Source: CALJIC01 sp039805565
GTDB taxonomy: Bacteria; Chloroflexota; Chloroflexia; Chloroflexales; Roseiflexaceae
Assembly (NCBI GenBank): GCA_039805565.1
Contig: JBDLTZ010000241.1
Coordinates: 9,596 to 73,595, forward strand
Length of the DNA: 64,000 bases
Reading direction: 5' to 3'
The first letter of the stretch is position 1. Each line of letters starts with the position of its first letter. Positions 41,355-49,810 of this stretch are shown in pieces. A program made the position numbers and the translations under genes. Below the pieces are notes generated by a model. The model did no database searches. It was not told where the DNA came from and saw only the letters and a list, made by a program, of their open reading frames with translations.

Positions 41355-42926
41355 CTACACCTGAAGCTGGCCGGCGATCTGCTGGATCTTCAGCACCACG
41401 AACTCAGCCGGCTTCAGCGGCGCGAAGCCGACGACGATGTTCACGATGCCGCGGTCGATGTCGTTCTGCGTGGTGGTCTCGCGGTCGCACTTCACGAAGT
41501 AGGCCTCGCGGGCGGTCTTGCCCTGGAAGGCGCCCTGGCGAAACATCCCATTGAGGAACGCGCCGACGTTCAGCCGGATCTGCGACCAGAGCGGCTCGTC
41601 GTTCGGCTCGAACACCACCCACTTGAGCCCCTGGTACAGGCTCTCCTCGATGAACAGCGTCACGCGGCGCACCGGGACGTACTTCCACTCGCTGGCCTTC
41701 TGGTCCGCGCCGTCGAGCGTGCGCGCGCCCCAGACGATGTCGCCGTAGATCGGGAAGCTGCGGAGGACGTTGACGCCGACCTGGTTCAGAACGCCGTTCT
41801 CGGCATCGTTCAGCTTCAGCGCGACGCTCGCGTTGCGCAGGGTCGCCTCGGTGCCGGCCGGCGCCTTCCAGATTCCGCGCGCGGCGTCGGTGCGGGCGTA
41901 GACCCCGGCCACGCTGCCGCTCGGGGCCATCTCGCGCAGCGCGTTCCCCTGCAGCGCGTCGGGCACGCGCACCCGTGGGAAGTAGACGGCGGCGTTCTTG
42001 CCGGTGTAGCCGCGGTCGCTGAGGTAGGTGTCCATCGCGTCGTAGGCGGTGCCGGCCGGCACGTCGATGATCATGAAGGCGCGCTTCCGCTCCGCGTAGC
42101 TGAGCGCCGCCTTGTAGACGGTGTCCATGTCGGCGGTGTCGAGATCGGCCGCCGCGGGGATGCAGAGGATGTTGAAGACGAACGGGGCGATCTTGTCGAG
42201 CGCGTAGACCCCCGTCTTGCCGGCCTCGGAGCCCTGGAGCGCGCCGGCGCCGGTGGTGGTGCGCCAGTCGGTCCCGCCGGGCTCGTCGCCGTCCGTGCCG
42301 CCGTCGAGGCGGTCGCCCGGGGCCACCGGGACGGCGGTGGGCGCGTCGGTGTTGGTCACGGTGGTGTGAACCACGCGCGCCAGGGTCGAGCCGGCGGCGA
42401 GCACGTTCGGCGCGTAGCGCGCGCTGAGCGGGTCCATGCTCAGGGCCAGGAAGTTCTCGGTGGCGAGCACGGCCGGGCTGGTGCCGGTGTCGGCCAGCAT
42501 CTCGACGCGCAGGTTGAACTGGCCACTCGGCGCGCCGGCGGGCAGGCTGATGCGGATGCGGTCGTTGGCCCAGGAGCCGGGGCTGCTGGCGTCGACCCGC
42601 AGCGCGCCGCCCGTGGGTGCCAGGGAGGCGGTGGCGGCCAGCGACACCCCGGCGGTGTCGCGCTCGGCCACGCGCACCACGTAGGCGATGCTGCCGCCGT
42701 TGAGGTAGTACTGCTGGATGGCGTAGCTCGCCGCGCTGCGGGTGTCGAGCCCGCCGAAGATCCGCTCGAAGTCGCCGAACGACGTGATTCGTACGGGCTC
42801 GTCGACCGGGCCCTGGCGAAAGAAGTCCACGAAGGCGGTGTCGGAGGTGCTGACGCCTGCGATCGTTCGGACACCGCTGGGGATCTCCTCGACGTACACA
42901 CCGGGGTAGGTGTACGACTGCGGCAT
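41355..42926 (-). CDS. Contractile sheath protein (gp18-like, Afp2-4-type)
   Basis: 523 aa, first gene of the operon. The N-terminus (YTYPGVYVEEIPSGVRTIAGVSTSDTAFVDFF) and C-terminus (DIDRGIVNIVVGFAPLKPAEFVVLKIQQIAGQ) are the inter-subunit handshake regions of contractile sheaths. The middle residues 90-300 form the more variable outer domain. It contracts to drive the tube out. ATG 42926 follows AGAAGGAG; the frame is open 13 codons further upstream. There is a single sheath gene, against three in Afp. A strong promoter lies about 115 bp upstream. Confidence 0.95.
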   Translation of the reverse strand: MPQSYTYPGVYVEEIPSGVRTIAGVSTSDTAFVDFFRQGPVDEPVRITSFGDFERIFGGLDTRSAASYAIQQYYLNGGSIAYVVRVAERDTAGVSLAATASLAPTGGALRVDASSPGSWANDRIRISLPAGAPSGQFNLRVEMLADTGTSPAVLATENFLALSMDPLSARYAPNVLAAGSTLARVVHTTVTNTDAPTAVPVAPGDRLDGGTDGDEPGGTDWRTTTGAGALQGSEAGKTGVYALDKIAPFVFNILCIPAAADLDTADMDTVYKAALSYAERKRAFMIIDVPAGTAYDAMDTYLSDRGYTGKNAAVYFPRVRVPDALQGNALREMAPSGSVAGVYARTDAARGIWKAPAGTEATLRNASVALKLNDAENGVLNQVGVNVLRSFPIYGDIVWGARTLDGADQKASEWKYVPVRRVTLFIEESLYQGLKWVVFEPNDEPLWSQIRLNVGAFLNGMFRQGAFQGKTAREAYFVKCDRETTTQNDIDRGIVNIVVGFAPLKPAEFVVLKIQQIAGQLQV

Positions 42927-43042
42927 ACGTGCTCCTTCTGCCGGGCTCCCGGCGCATGAGGACACTCCGCGGCTGGCGGAGCATGTGTGCGGCTCCGCCC
43001 ACGAGAGGCAATCAGATAGGTTACGTTTGGTTCGGCATCGCT

Positions 43043-43070
43043 ACTATACACCCGGCCGGGGGACTGTCAA
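43043..43070 (-). promoter_or_regulatory. Promoter of the eCIS operon (TTGACA-16-TATAGT)
   Basis: On the minus strand a perfect -35 TTGACA (43070-43065) is followed after 16 bp by TATAGT (43048-43043). Transcription should start near 43036, leaving about 110 nt of leader before the sheath gene. It is the closest match to the sigma-70 consensus at -35 in the window. The spacer is very GC-rich (CCCCCGGCCGGG) and palindromic, so it could hold a regulator site. Confidence 0.7.
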
Positions 43071-43169
43071 TCCCGGATAGAAGCCTCCCTGCTGACAATC
43101 TGTTCACGAATGACACGCGATGGTTATTTAACGCCACGGGCGCTGATATTTGCGCGTCTGCTTGCAACG

Positions 43170-43209
43170 CCGTGGGGGCGGGGTGTTCTGTGCCTCCCCG
43201 CCCCCACGG
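43170..43209. terminator. GC-rich hairpin insulating the eCIS promoter
   Basis: CCGTGGGGGCGGGG (43170-43183) and CCCCGCCCCCACGG (43196-43209) form a perfect 14-bp stem around a 12-nt loop. It lies between the upstream pseudogene and the eCIS promoter. There is no T-run on either side, so termination is probable rather than certain. The remaining 42927-43169 interval holds the promoter and nothing else recognised. Confidence 0.55.
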
Positions 43210-43233
43210 CGGAAGATCTGGTGTAGCCCGGCC

Positions 43234-43672
43234 CTACTCCGCCAGCAGCTCCTCGCGGGGGACGTACTCGACGTCGTAGCCGAAGGAGCGCGGCCCCACC
43301 AGCGCCAGCCCGGCCGGCGTGCGCCACTTGGGGTGGCACGGGATGGCGAGCATCACCACCCGGCAGCCGTAGCGCAGGCTCTCGGTGCTGATCGGCTCGC
43401 CCGTCTCGGCGTCCAGAACCGTGATCAGGTCCGGCAGCGCCACGCGCACCTCGCCGTCCTTCAGGGCGATCAGGAACTCGTTCTGGAAGTTGAGCGGCGA
43501 GCTCACTCTCGCCGGCCGGGACGCGCGCCTGCCGCAGAACAGCGCTCAGGGCGGTGGTGATGCCGCCAGTGGCGGCGCGGGTGGTCGGCGTCTTGTGCTC
43601 GCTGGGGATGGTCGCGTGCGCCATCAGCGCCGCGTCGGTGCGCGTGCCGCCTACGTCAATTCCGATCCGCAT
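43234..43672 (-). pseudogene. Deletion-fused remnant of hydantoinase A (N-terminus) and DUF917 (C-terminus)
   Basis: From 43672 the frame reads MRIGIDVGGTRTDAALM ... HKTPTTRAATGGITTAL, the N-terminal nucleotide-binding signature of the hydantoinase/oxoprolinase family. After about 53 codons homology stops. In another frame, from 43506, it reads FQNEFLIALKDGEVRVALPDLITVLDAETGEPISTE ... KWRTPAGLALVGPRSFGYDVEYVP, the C-terminus of a DUF917 protein. HyuA and DUF917 genes are commonly neighbours. A deletion of roughly 2.5-3 kb (inferred from usual family sizes) that joined the two ends explains the structure. Neither product can be functional. Confidence 0.8.
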
Positions 43673-43729
43673 GCCCGCTGCTCGTGAAGGTCATCCTGGC
43701 TGCGCGGCTGAGTGGCGCACGTGTCAAGC

Positions 43730-43793
43730 AGACTGTCGCTCTGAGCGTAGCGAAGAGTCTCACCCAGCGATGCTTCGCTGTGCTCGGCGTGAC
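43730..43793. repeat. Inverted repeat of the GAGCGTAGCGAAG...CTTCGCTGTGCTC family
   Basis: CTGTCGCTCTGAGCGTAGCGAAG pairs imperfectly with CTTCGCTGTGCTCGGCGTGACAG around AGTCTCACCCAGCGATG. Such 'gagcgtagcgaag-tctcac' elements are dispersed in many genomes. A related copy is at 61664-61733. No gene is seen between 43673 and 43863. Confidence 0.65.
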
Positions 43794-43863
43794 AGGTGAG
43801 GGGTGGTGGGCTCGTCGCCCGCCACCCCTCTGCCCCTCGAAGCCCCCCGCTGAAGAGGCCGCC

Positions 43864-45921
43864 TCAGCTCTCCTTCTCCAGCACGAAGAGCAGCTGCCCC
43901 TCCTGGACCACGTCGTTCAGCTTCACGCAGACCTCGGCGATGCGCGCGTCGAACGGCGCGATGATCGCGTTCTCCATCTTCATCGCCTCCAGGTTCGCCA
44001 CCTCCTCGCCCTTGTGGACGACATCGCCGACGTGGAGCGGCCCGCGCTTCGGGTTGCCGATCCGCCACACGTTGCCGTTGATCGGGGCGCCGACGTCGTT
44101 CGCGCCGCGCGCCAGCCGGATCTCCACCTTCTTGGCCCGCGGCGTGGCGACCGGGTAGACCCTGGTCACGTTGTTGACCTTCATCACCACGTGGATCAGG
44201 CCCTCGTGCTCGGCGCCGATCGACACCAGCTCGATGGTGTAGGGCTTGCTGTCGAGCTCGAAGTCGACCTTCGCGCCCGTGTGCCGCAGGCCGTAGCGCC
44301 ACACCTCGGTCGGCAGCACCAGCGGCGCCACGCCGAACTTCTCGCGGAACTCGATGAAGCTGAGGGCGTCCTTGGGGTGCATCAGGTACAGGACGAACTC
44401 CTCGTCGGTGGGCGCGCGGCCCAGCGCCTCGGCCAGAGTCCGGCGGAGCTTGTCGAGGTCGTCATCCTTGAGCGCGTCGAGCGGCGACAGGTCCGTCCGC
44501 CCCTGGATCTTGGCCTGCCACTCCTCGCCGAAGGTGCTCTGGTAGACCCAGTCGGCCGGCCAGCCCACCGGCAGCTGCCCGTAGTGCCCCACCAGCAGGC
44601 TCTTGAAGTCGCCCGGGGCGTTGCGGAAGAGCTGCAGCAGCTCGGCCTGCTCCGGCTCGGTCATGGCCGCGAAGTCCTGCCCCTGCTCCTCCACGAACTT
44701 GCTCAGCAGCGCGGTCAGCCGCCTGACGCCGGTCTCGCCGTGCTCCTTCGCGTAGCGGTTGACGATCCCGCTGCACGTGACCCACGTGATCTGCGAGCCG
44801 GGCGTGACGTCGAAGTAGCGCACGATCTGGTTGTAGAGCGACATCACGCGCAGGATGGCCGGCATCAGGTGGAAGAAGCCGCCCTTCTCCGCCTGCTCGA
44901 ACGAGCTCGGGAAGGCCCCGCCGGGCATGCGGTGCCTGGTCACGCCGTGGTCGTACCCCTTGAAGGGCGACTCGGCCCACTCGTAGTCCCCGATCCACTC
45001 GCGCACCTTCTGGTTGGCCTGCTCGGCCGCCGGCCGGTTGAGGTGCACGTGGACGCCGCCCTCCTCGAAGTACGCCTGCACCCCGAGGATCGGCGGGTGG
45101 CCGTAGAAGCGCACCAGCGCGTCCTCCTGGACATCGACGATCTTCGCGCCCGCCTGTGCCGCGGCGAACAGCGCCGGGACGGCCAGCCCGTCGGTGACGT
45201 GGCGGTGGTAGTGGATCAGCAGATCGGGGTAGCGGTCCTTGATCGTCGCCACCAGCTGGCCGATCCGCACCGGGTTGCCGACGCCGGCCATGTCCTTGAT
45301 GCACAGGATGATCTCGTCCACCCCACCGCACAGGGCGACGATGTCGCGCACCACGCCCAGGTAGTAGGCGTCGGTGGCCCAGTCCGCCACCGTGAACGAG
45401 ATCGCCGGCTGGAACAGCCGCCCGCGCTTCATCACCGTCTCGGCCACCGCGCGCATGTTGCGCACGTCGTTGAGGAACGAGAAGCAGCGCCAGACATCGA
45501 TGTCCACCTGCGAGACGGCGTACTCGATGACGTTCTTCGGGTAGGGCCGATAGCCCCACAGGTTGGTCTCGCGTACCAGCGTCTGGAGCAGCACGTTCGG
45601 CATCAGCTGCCGCAGGATCTGGAGCTCCTCGAAGGGGCTCTCGCGCCGGTTCATGATCCCCACGTGCCAGCGGGCGCCGCCGTGGCATTCGGCGCTGAAC
45701 AGGCCCATGTCGTTGAACACCGGGGCCAGGGTCTTCAGATCGTGGATCCTGTGGCGGTTCTTGAAGTCCGACTGGCCGGAGTCGCGCATGCTCACTGACG
45801 TGAGGCAGACGCCGTTCAGCTCCCGCACGGCCCGGACGATCTCGGCTGCGGTCATCCCTGGCCGAACGAAGGCGTACGCTCCGTGTGCCCTGGCGGGCTG
45901 GGAGGGGCTACTGGTTACCAT
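43864..45921 (-). CDS. pycB: Pyruvate carboxylase subunit B / carboxyltransferase with biotin carrier domain
   Basis: 685 aa. The HMGL-like TIM barrel (LTSVSMRDSGQSDFKNRH, LRQLMPNVLLQTLVRETNLWGYRPYPKN, ILCIKDMAGVGNP, LIHYHRHVTDGLAVPALFAAAQAGAKIVDV) is followed by the conserved PYC/OADA region and a C-terminal biotinyl domain with EAMKMEN (Lys648). It carboxylates pyruvate to oxaloacetate using the carboxybiotin made by PycA. Oxaloacetate decarboxylase alpha subunits are similar, but no beta/gamma membrane subunits are nearby and a biotin carboxylase is adjacent. So an anaplerotic role is preferred. The start lies nine bp after the pycA stop. Confidence 0.88.
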   Translation of the reverse strand: MVTSSPSQPARAHGAYAFVRPGMTAAEIVRAVRELNGVCLTSVSMRDSGQSDFKNRHRIHDLKTLAPVFNDMGLFSAECHGGARWHVGIMNRRESPFEELQILRQLMPNVLLQTLVRETNLWGYRPYPKNVIEYAVSQVDIDVWRCFSFLNDVRNMRAVAETVMKRGRLFQPAISFTVADWATDAYYLGVVRDIVALCGGVDEIILCIKDMAGVGNPVRIGQLVATIKDRYPDLLIHYHRHVTDGLAVPALFAAAQAGAKIVDVQEDALVRFYGHPPILGVQAYFEEGGVHVHLNRPAAEQANQKVREWIGDYEWAESPFKGYDHGVTRHRMPGGAFPSSFEQAEKGGFFHLMPAILRVMSLYNQIVRYFDVTPGSQITWVTCSGIVNRYAKEHGETGVRRLTALLSKFVEEQGQDFAAMTEPEQAELLQLFRNAPGDFKSLLVGHYGQLPVGWPADWVYQSTFGEEWQAKIQGRTDLSPLDALKDDDLDKLRRTLAEALGRAPTDEEFVLYLMHPKDALSFIEFREKFGVAPLVLPTEVWRYGLRHTGAKVDFELDSKPYTIELVSIGAEHEGLIHVVMKVNNVTRVYPVATPRAKKVEIRLARGANDVGAPINGNVWRIGNPKRGPLHVGDVVHKGEEVANLEAMKMENAIIAPFDARIAEVCVKLNDVVQEGQLLFVLEKES

Positions 45922-45930
45922 AACGATTCC

Positions 45931-47385
45931 TTACATCCAGCTCTGTGGTCCCAGGGCGGAGATCTCGGCCACGTAGCGGGCGACGCGGAGCATCTCGTCC
46001 TCGCTGGTCCGCTCGCGGAAGCCCGAGACGAGCTCCGGCATATGCTCCTCAATGAACTTGGTCGAGAAGTCGCCGGCGATGAACTTGGGGTGCCTGATGA
46101 TGCTGAGCAGCAGCGGCGCCAGGGTCTTGATCCCCTCCAGGCGAAGATCGCCGGTGATCGCGCGGTCCATCACCCGCAGCGCGTCGGCGCGGTCGCTGCC
46201 GGAGGCCATCAGCAGCATGAAGTTCGAGTCGTAGTACGGCGGGATGTCCTCGCCCTCGGCTACGCCCTGGATGACGCGCACGTTCGGGCCGAGCGGCGGG
46301 CGCAGCCGGGTGATCGTGCCGAACGAGGGGCTGAAGCTCTTGGGGTCCTCGGCGTTCAGGCGCACCTCGAGCGCCCAGCGGTTGGGCACGACGTCGAGCT
46401 GCTTGATCGGCAGCGGCTTGCCCTCGGCCACGTCGAGCATAATGCTGACGATATCAAGGCCGGTGATCAGCTCGGTGATCCCGTGCTCCACCTGGAGCCG
46501 TGTGTTGACCTCGAGGAAGTAGAAGTTCTGCGTGGAGGGCTCGAAGATGAACTCGACGGTGCCCGCCGAGGTGTAGCCGATCCGCCGCATCAGGCGCGCC
46601 GCGGTGACGCAGATCTCCTGGCGGAGGTCGTTCTCGAGAGTCGAGGGCGCCTCCTCGATGATCTTCTGGTTGCGGCGCTGCAGCGTGCACTCGCGCTCGA
46701 AGAGGTGCACGACGTGGCGGTGCTCGTCGGCCACCACCTGCACCTCAATGTGCCGGCCGTGCTCAATGTACTTCTCCACCAGCATGGTCTCGTCGCCGAA
46801 GGCCTTCTTCGCCTCCGAGCGCGCCTGGGCGAAGGCCGACGGGATCTGGTCCTCGCGGTCGACCTTGACCATGCCCTTGCCGCCGCCGCCCGACGCCGCC
46901 TTGATCATGATCGGGAAGCGCACGCCCTCGGCGCGCATCCACTCGCTGATCTGCTCAGGGCCTGTGACGTGCTCGATCCCTGGGACGGTCGGCACGTTCG
47001 ACTGCTTGGCGATCTCCTTGGCCCGGATCTTGTCGCCCATCAGCCGTATGACGTCCGGCTGCGGCCCGATCCAGATCAGGCCGGCGTCGACCACCTTCTG
47101 GGCGAAGTCTGCGTTTTCGGCCAGGAACCCCCAGCCGGGGTGTATGGCGTTCGAGCCGCTGGATAGGGCAGCTGCGATGATCTTGTCCGCGTTCAGGTAA
47201 GACTCGATCGGCGGCGCCTCGCCGATGTGTACGGCGGTGTCGGCCATGAACACATGATACGCGAGGCGATCAGGGGTGCTGTACACCGCAGTCGTGGGGA
47301 TCTTCCGATCGCGACACGTGTGCATAATCCTGACAGCTGGGACACCGCGGTTGGCTACTAGCACTCTCCGGATGCTTCGTTGCAT
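45931..47385 (-). CDS. pycA: Pyruvate carboxylase subunit A / biotin carboxylase
   Basis: 484 aa. The biotin carboxylase N-terminal domain (RRVLVANRGVPAVRIMHTCRD) is followed by an ATP-grasp with IKAASGGGGKGM and FLEVNTRLQVEHGITE, then the C-terminal RLNAEDP region. It makes carboxybiotin from ATP and bicarbonate. ATG 47385 sits behind an excellent ribosome site (AGGAGGTG, 47395-47402); the frame is open far upstream, but that part lacks homology. EHGITE replaces the more common EHPVTE, as in several two-subunit carboxylases. It is the first gene of the pycA-pycB operon. Confidence 0.92.
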   Translation of the reverse strand: MQRSIRRVLVANRGVPAVRIMHTCRDRKIPTTAVYSTPDRLAYHVFMADTAVHIGEAPPIESYLNADKIIAAALSSGSNAIHPGWGFLAENADFAQKVVDAGLIWIGPQPDVIRLMGDKIRAKEIAKQSNVPTVPGIEHVTGPEQISEWMRAEGVRFPIMIKAASGGGGKGMVKVDREDQIPSAFAQARSEAKKAFGDETMLVEKYIEHGRHIEVQVVADEHRHVVHLFERECTLQRRNQKIIEEAPSTLENDLRQEICVTAARLMRRIGYTSAGTVEFIFEPSTQNFYFLEVNTRLQVEHGITELITGLDIVSIMLDVAEGKPLPIKQLDVVPNRWALEVRLNAEDPKSFSPSFGTITRLRPPLGPNVRVIQGVAEGEDIPPYYDSNFMLLMASGSDRADALRVMDRAITGDLRLEGIKTLAPLLLSIIRHPKFIAGDFSTKFIEEHMPELVSGFRERTSEDEMLRVARYVAEISALGPQSWM

Positions 47386-47434
47386 GACAACGACACCTCC
47401 TGTAGACGGTATTGAAGGCGTGAAAGTAGCGAGC

Positions 47435-47443
47435 AGTATAGCA
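47435..47443 (-). promoter_or_regulatory. Extended -10 promoter of pycA-pycB
   Basis: The minus strand reads TGCTATACT (47443-47435), an extended -10 (TGn + TATACT). No convincing -35 is present at 17 bp, as often with extended -10 promoters. The predicted start, about 47428, leaves a leader of about 43 nt with the AGGAGGTG ribosome site. Confidence 0.6.
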
Positions 47444-47680
47444 GAGTTTTGCCCTCCGGCCGCGATTGGGAAGCGGCCCGCGCCCGCCCCGGGGATGCCG
47501 GCGAGCACGCCGTGGGTGGGTCGAAGTGTCAAGAGATTCCGGGAGATGTGCCGTCCCGATGCGTGATCTTCGCACGGGTATTGAACATGTTCTGAGCATG
47601 CCCGCCTCGCTGCTGTGTGGGCAGTTGGCGATCCTCTTGCCAGGCTTGAGGTTTCTTTACACCGGGGGCCGGTCCGCTGC

Positions 47681-47717
47681 AAAAAGCCGGGGGCGAGCAC
47701 ACGCGCTCGCCCCCGGC
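47681..47717 (-). terminator. Intrinsic terminator of the ABC exporter operon
   Basis: A perfect 13-bp stem (47705-47717 with 47686-47698) with loop ACACGC on the plus strand is followed on the minus strand by TTTTT (47685-47681). It lies 50 bp beyond the stop of the second exporter gene. It is a canonical Rho-independent terminator. The remaining 47444-47680 sequence shows no gene. Confidence 0.88.
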
Positions 47718-47766
47718 CGTATCGTGACCGCAGATGCAGATGTGGCGGGGGCGACCGCGCCGCCGC

Positions 47767-49587
47767 TCAGGCCGCGCGGCGCGAGCCCTCGATGTACTCC
47801 AGGCTCTGGTGCCGGAAGTACGTGTTGTAGAGCTCGGCATAGTGACCGCCGCGCATCATCAGCAGATCGTGGCTGCCCTGCTCCAGGATCTGCCCCTGGC
47901 GCAGCACGATGATCCGGTCTGCGTGGCGCACCGTCGAGAGGCGGTGCGCGATCACGATCGAGGTACGGTGCTCCAGCACAGCGTCCAGGCCTTCCTGGAT
48001 CAGCGCCTCGGTCAGCGGGTCCACGCTGGCAGTGGCCTCGTCCAGGATGACGATCGCCGGGTCCTGCAGCAGCACGCGCGCCAGCGCCACGAGCTGCCGC
48101 TGCCCCATCGAGAGACTCGCTCCGCGCTCGCCCACCTCGGTGTCCAGCCCAGCCGGAAGACTCGCGATCCAGTCCCCGCCGCCCACGTGGCGCGCCGCGG
48201 CCAGCACCTCGTCATCCCCCGCGTCCGGCTTGCCGTAGCGGATGTTCTCGCGCACCGTGCCGTCGAACAGGAACGGCGACTGCGTCACGATGCCGAGCCG
48301 CGATCGGTAGGCCTCGAGGTCCAGCTCGCGGATGTCCACGCCGTCCACGGTGATCCGGCCTCCCTGGAACTCGTAGAAGCGCGCGATCAGCTTGGCGATG
48401 CTCGACTTGCCGCTGCCAGTGTGGCCCACCAGCGCCAGCGTCTCACCCGCGCGGACGTGCAGGTCGAAGCCGCGCAGCACCCAGGGAGACGAAGGCTGAA
48501 CGTCATACGTGAAGTCCACCTCCTCGAAGCGGATCTCGCCGCGGATCGCGGGCAGCACGGTGCTTCCGGTCTGCGTCACCCGCGGCTCGGAGTCGATCAG
48601 CGCGAACACCCGCTCGCCGGCGGCCAGGCCGAGCTGGAACTGGCTCCAGAACGACGCGATGCTGGTGAGCGGGAACCAGAACAGGATCAGCCCCTGGATG
48701 AACAGGTACCAGGTGCCGGCGGTCAGCTCGCCCGCGCGCACCCCCTGTACGCCGAAGTAGACCAGCGCGGCCGTGCCGAGGCCTGCCAGCAGGTTCAGGA
48801 TCGGGAAGATGCTGCTGAACACGTAGCGCGTCTGCGTGTTCACCCGGCGCGACTGTGTGTTGACCTCGAGGAACTCGGCGTAGATCGCCGGCTCCTGGCG
48901 GAAAGTCTTCGCCACGCCGATGCCGCTCACCGTCTCCTGGATGTGGGCGCTGACGGTGGCGTTCATGCGGCGCGAGCGGGTGATTGTGTTGCGCGCCAGG
49001 GCCCGGAAGCCCAGCGCCGCGCCGATGATGAAGGGCGCCAGCGCGATCAGGATCAGGGTGAGCTGGATGTTCACCGTCCAGAGGTAGCCGATCAGCAGCA
49101 CCACCAGCAGCACGCGGCTCACCAGGTCCATCGTCAGGGTCATCACGCTCGAGAAGGCCTGCGTGTCCGAGGTGACGCGGCTGACGATCTTGCCCGACGA
49201 GAACTCGTCGTAGAACGACATGTCGCGCTTGAGCACGGCGTCCACGGCGTCCTCGCGCAGCTTGAGCACGACGTCACCCACCGCCTGTGAGGAGAGCCGC
49301 TGGCGCAGCGCGTTGAAGACCCACGAGAGCGAGGCTAGCAGCGCCAGGGCGCCGGCGGCCAGCAGCAGCCGGGGCGTCGATGGGTCGCGCTGGACCTGGT
49401 CGATGCCGGCGGAGATGACGATCGGCAGGCCGGTGTCGAGCGCGGCGGTGAGCAGGATCGCCGCCGACGCCACCAGCATCTTACGGCCCTGCGGCCGGAA
49501 GTAGCCGAGGATACGCCGCACCAGCTCGCCGTCGGTGTACTTGCGGTCGTAGCCCTCGGCGTCCAAGCCGTCCATGAGAAAGCCCAT
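47767..49587 (-). CDS. ABC exporter half-transporter with canonical catalytic Glu (heterodimer partner)
   Basis: 606 aa. A six-helix type IV exporter membrane domain (about 35-340) precedes an ABC ATPase with Walker A (GHTGSGKS), Walker B IVILDE with catalytic Glu517, and H-loop IAHRLS. The signature is LSMGQ (492-496), not LSGGQ. The upstream neighbour has the reverse: a normal signature but Asp in place of the catalytic Glu. That complementary pattern is exactly what heterodimeric exporters such as BmrCD and TM287/288 show, with one degenerate ATP site built from both chains. Multidrug or lipid export is the usual role; the substrate is unknown. Confidence 0.92.
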   Translation of the reverse strand: MGFLMDGLDAEGYDRKYTDGELVRRILGYFRPQGRKMLVASAAILLTAALDTGLPIVISAGIDQVQRDPSTPRLLLAAGALALLASLSWVFNALRQRLSSQAVGDVVLKLREDAVDAVLKRDMSFYDEFSSGKIVSRVTSDTQAFSSVMTLTMDLVSRVLLVVLLIGYLWTVNIQLTLILIALAPFIIGAALGFRALARNTITRSRRMNATVSAHIQETVSGIGVAKTFRQEPAIYAEFLEVNTQSRRVNTQTRYVFSSIFPILNLLAGLGTAALVYFGVQGVRAGELTAGTWYLFIQGLILFWFPLTSIASFWSQFQLGLAAGERVFALIDSEPRVTQTGSTVLPAIRGEIRFEEVDFTYDVQPSSPWVLRGFDLHVRAGETLALVGHTGSGKSSIAKLIARFYEFQGGRITVDGVDIRELDLEAYRSRLGIVTQSPFLFDGTVRENIRYGKPDAGDDEVLAAARHVGGGDWIASLPAGLDTEVGERGASLSMGQRQLVALARVLLQDPAIVILDEATASVDPLTEALIQEGLDAVLEHRTSIVIAHRLSTVRHADRIIVLRQGQILEQGSHDLLMMRGGHYAELYNTYFRHQSLEYIEGSRRAA

Positions 49588-49624
49588 AGAATGGTGTCCC
49601 CCTCCCGCTGCCCCTCCCGCGCCG

Positions 49625-49805
49625 GGGAGGGGAGAAGGTTGTCTGTCGGAGGGGCTGTGCCCCTCCGGCTCCCGTCAGTGTTATGCGAGGGGCTGCGCCC
49701 CGTCAGTTACGTCAGAAGGGGCTTGCTCCCCGCAGTGTTACGCGAGGGCCTGCGCCCTGTGAGTCCACGCCGGTTACCAAGAGGCTGCGCCCCGCCTCAC
49801 GCCTC
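49625..49805. repeat. Cluster of GAGGGGCTGCGCCCC-type hairpin repeats
   Basis: Between the two exporter genes at least five short palindromes follow each other: GGAGGGGCTGTGCCCCTCC, GAGGGGCTGCGCCCC, AAGGGGCTTGCTCCCC, GAGGGCCTGCGCCCT and GAGGCTGCGCCCC. They are separated by related GTCAGT/CAGTGTTA spacers, and a CCTCACG tandem (about 49795-49815) ends the block. The cluster may stabilise or separate the two transcripts, although the pair is expected to be cotranscribed. No gene is seen in 49588-49810. Confidence 0.75.
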
Positions 49806-49810
49806 ACGCC

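Noticed and set aside
41244..42959. 571-codon plus-strand ORF
   Set aside because: Antisense to the sheath gene; codon-shadow of a highly conserved protein.
20067..43070. Prophage or type VI secretion system
   Set aside because: No capsid, portal, terminase, integrase or lysis genes for a phage; no TssJ/L/M membrane complex or ClpV for T6SS. The DUF4255 cap and Afp15-type ATPase point to eCIS.
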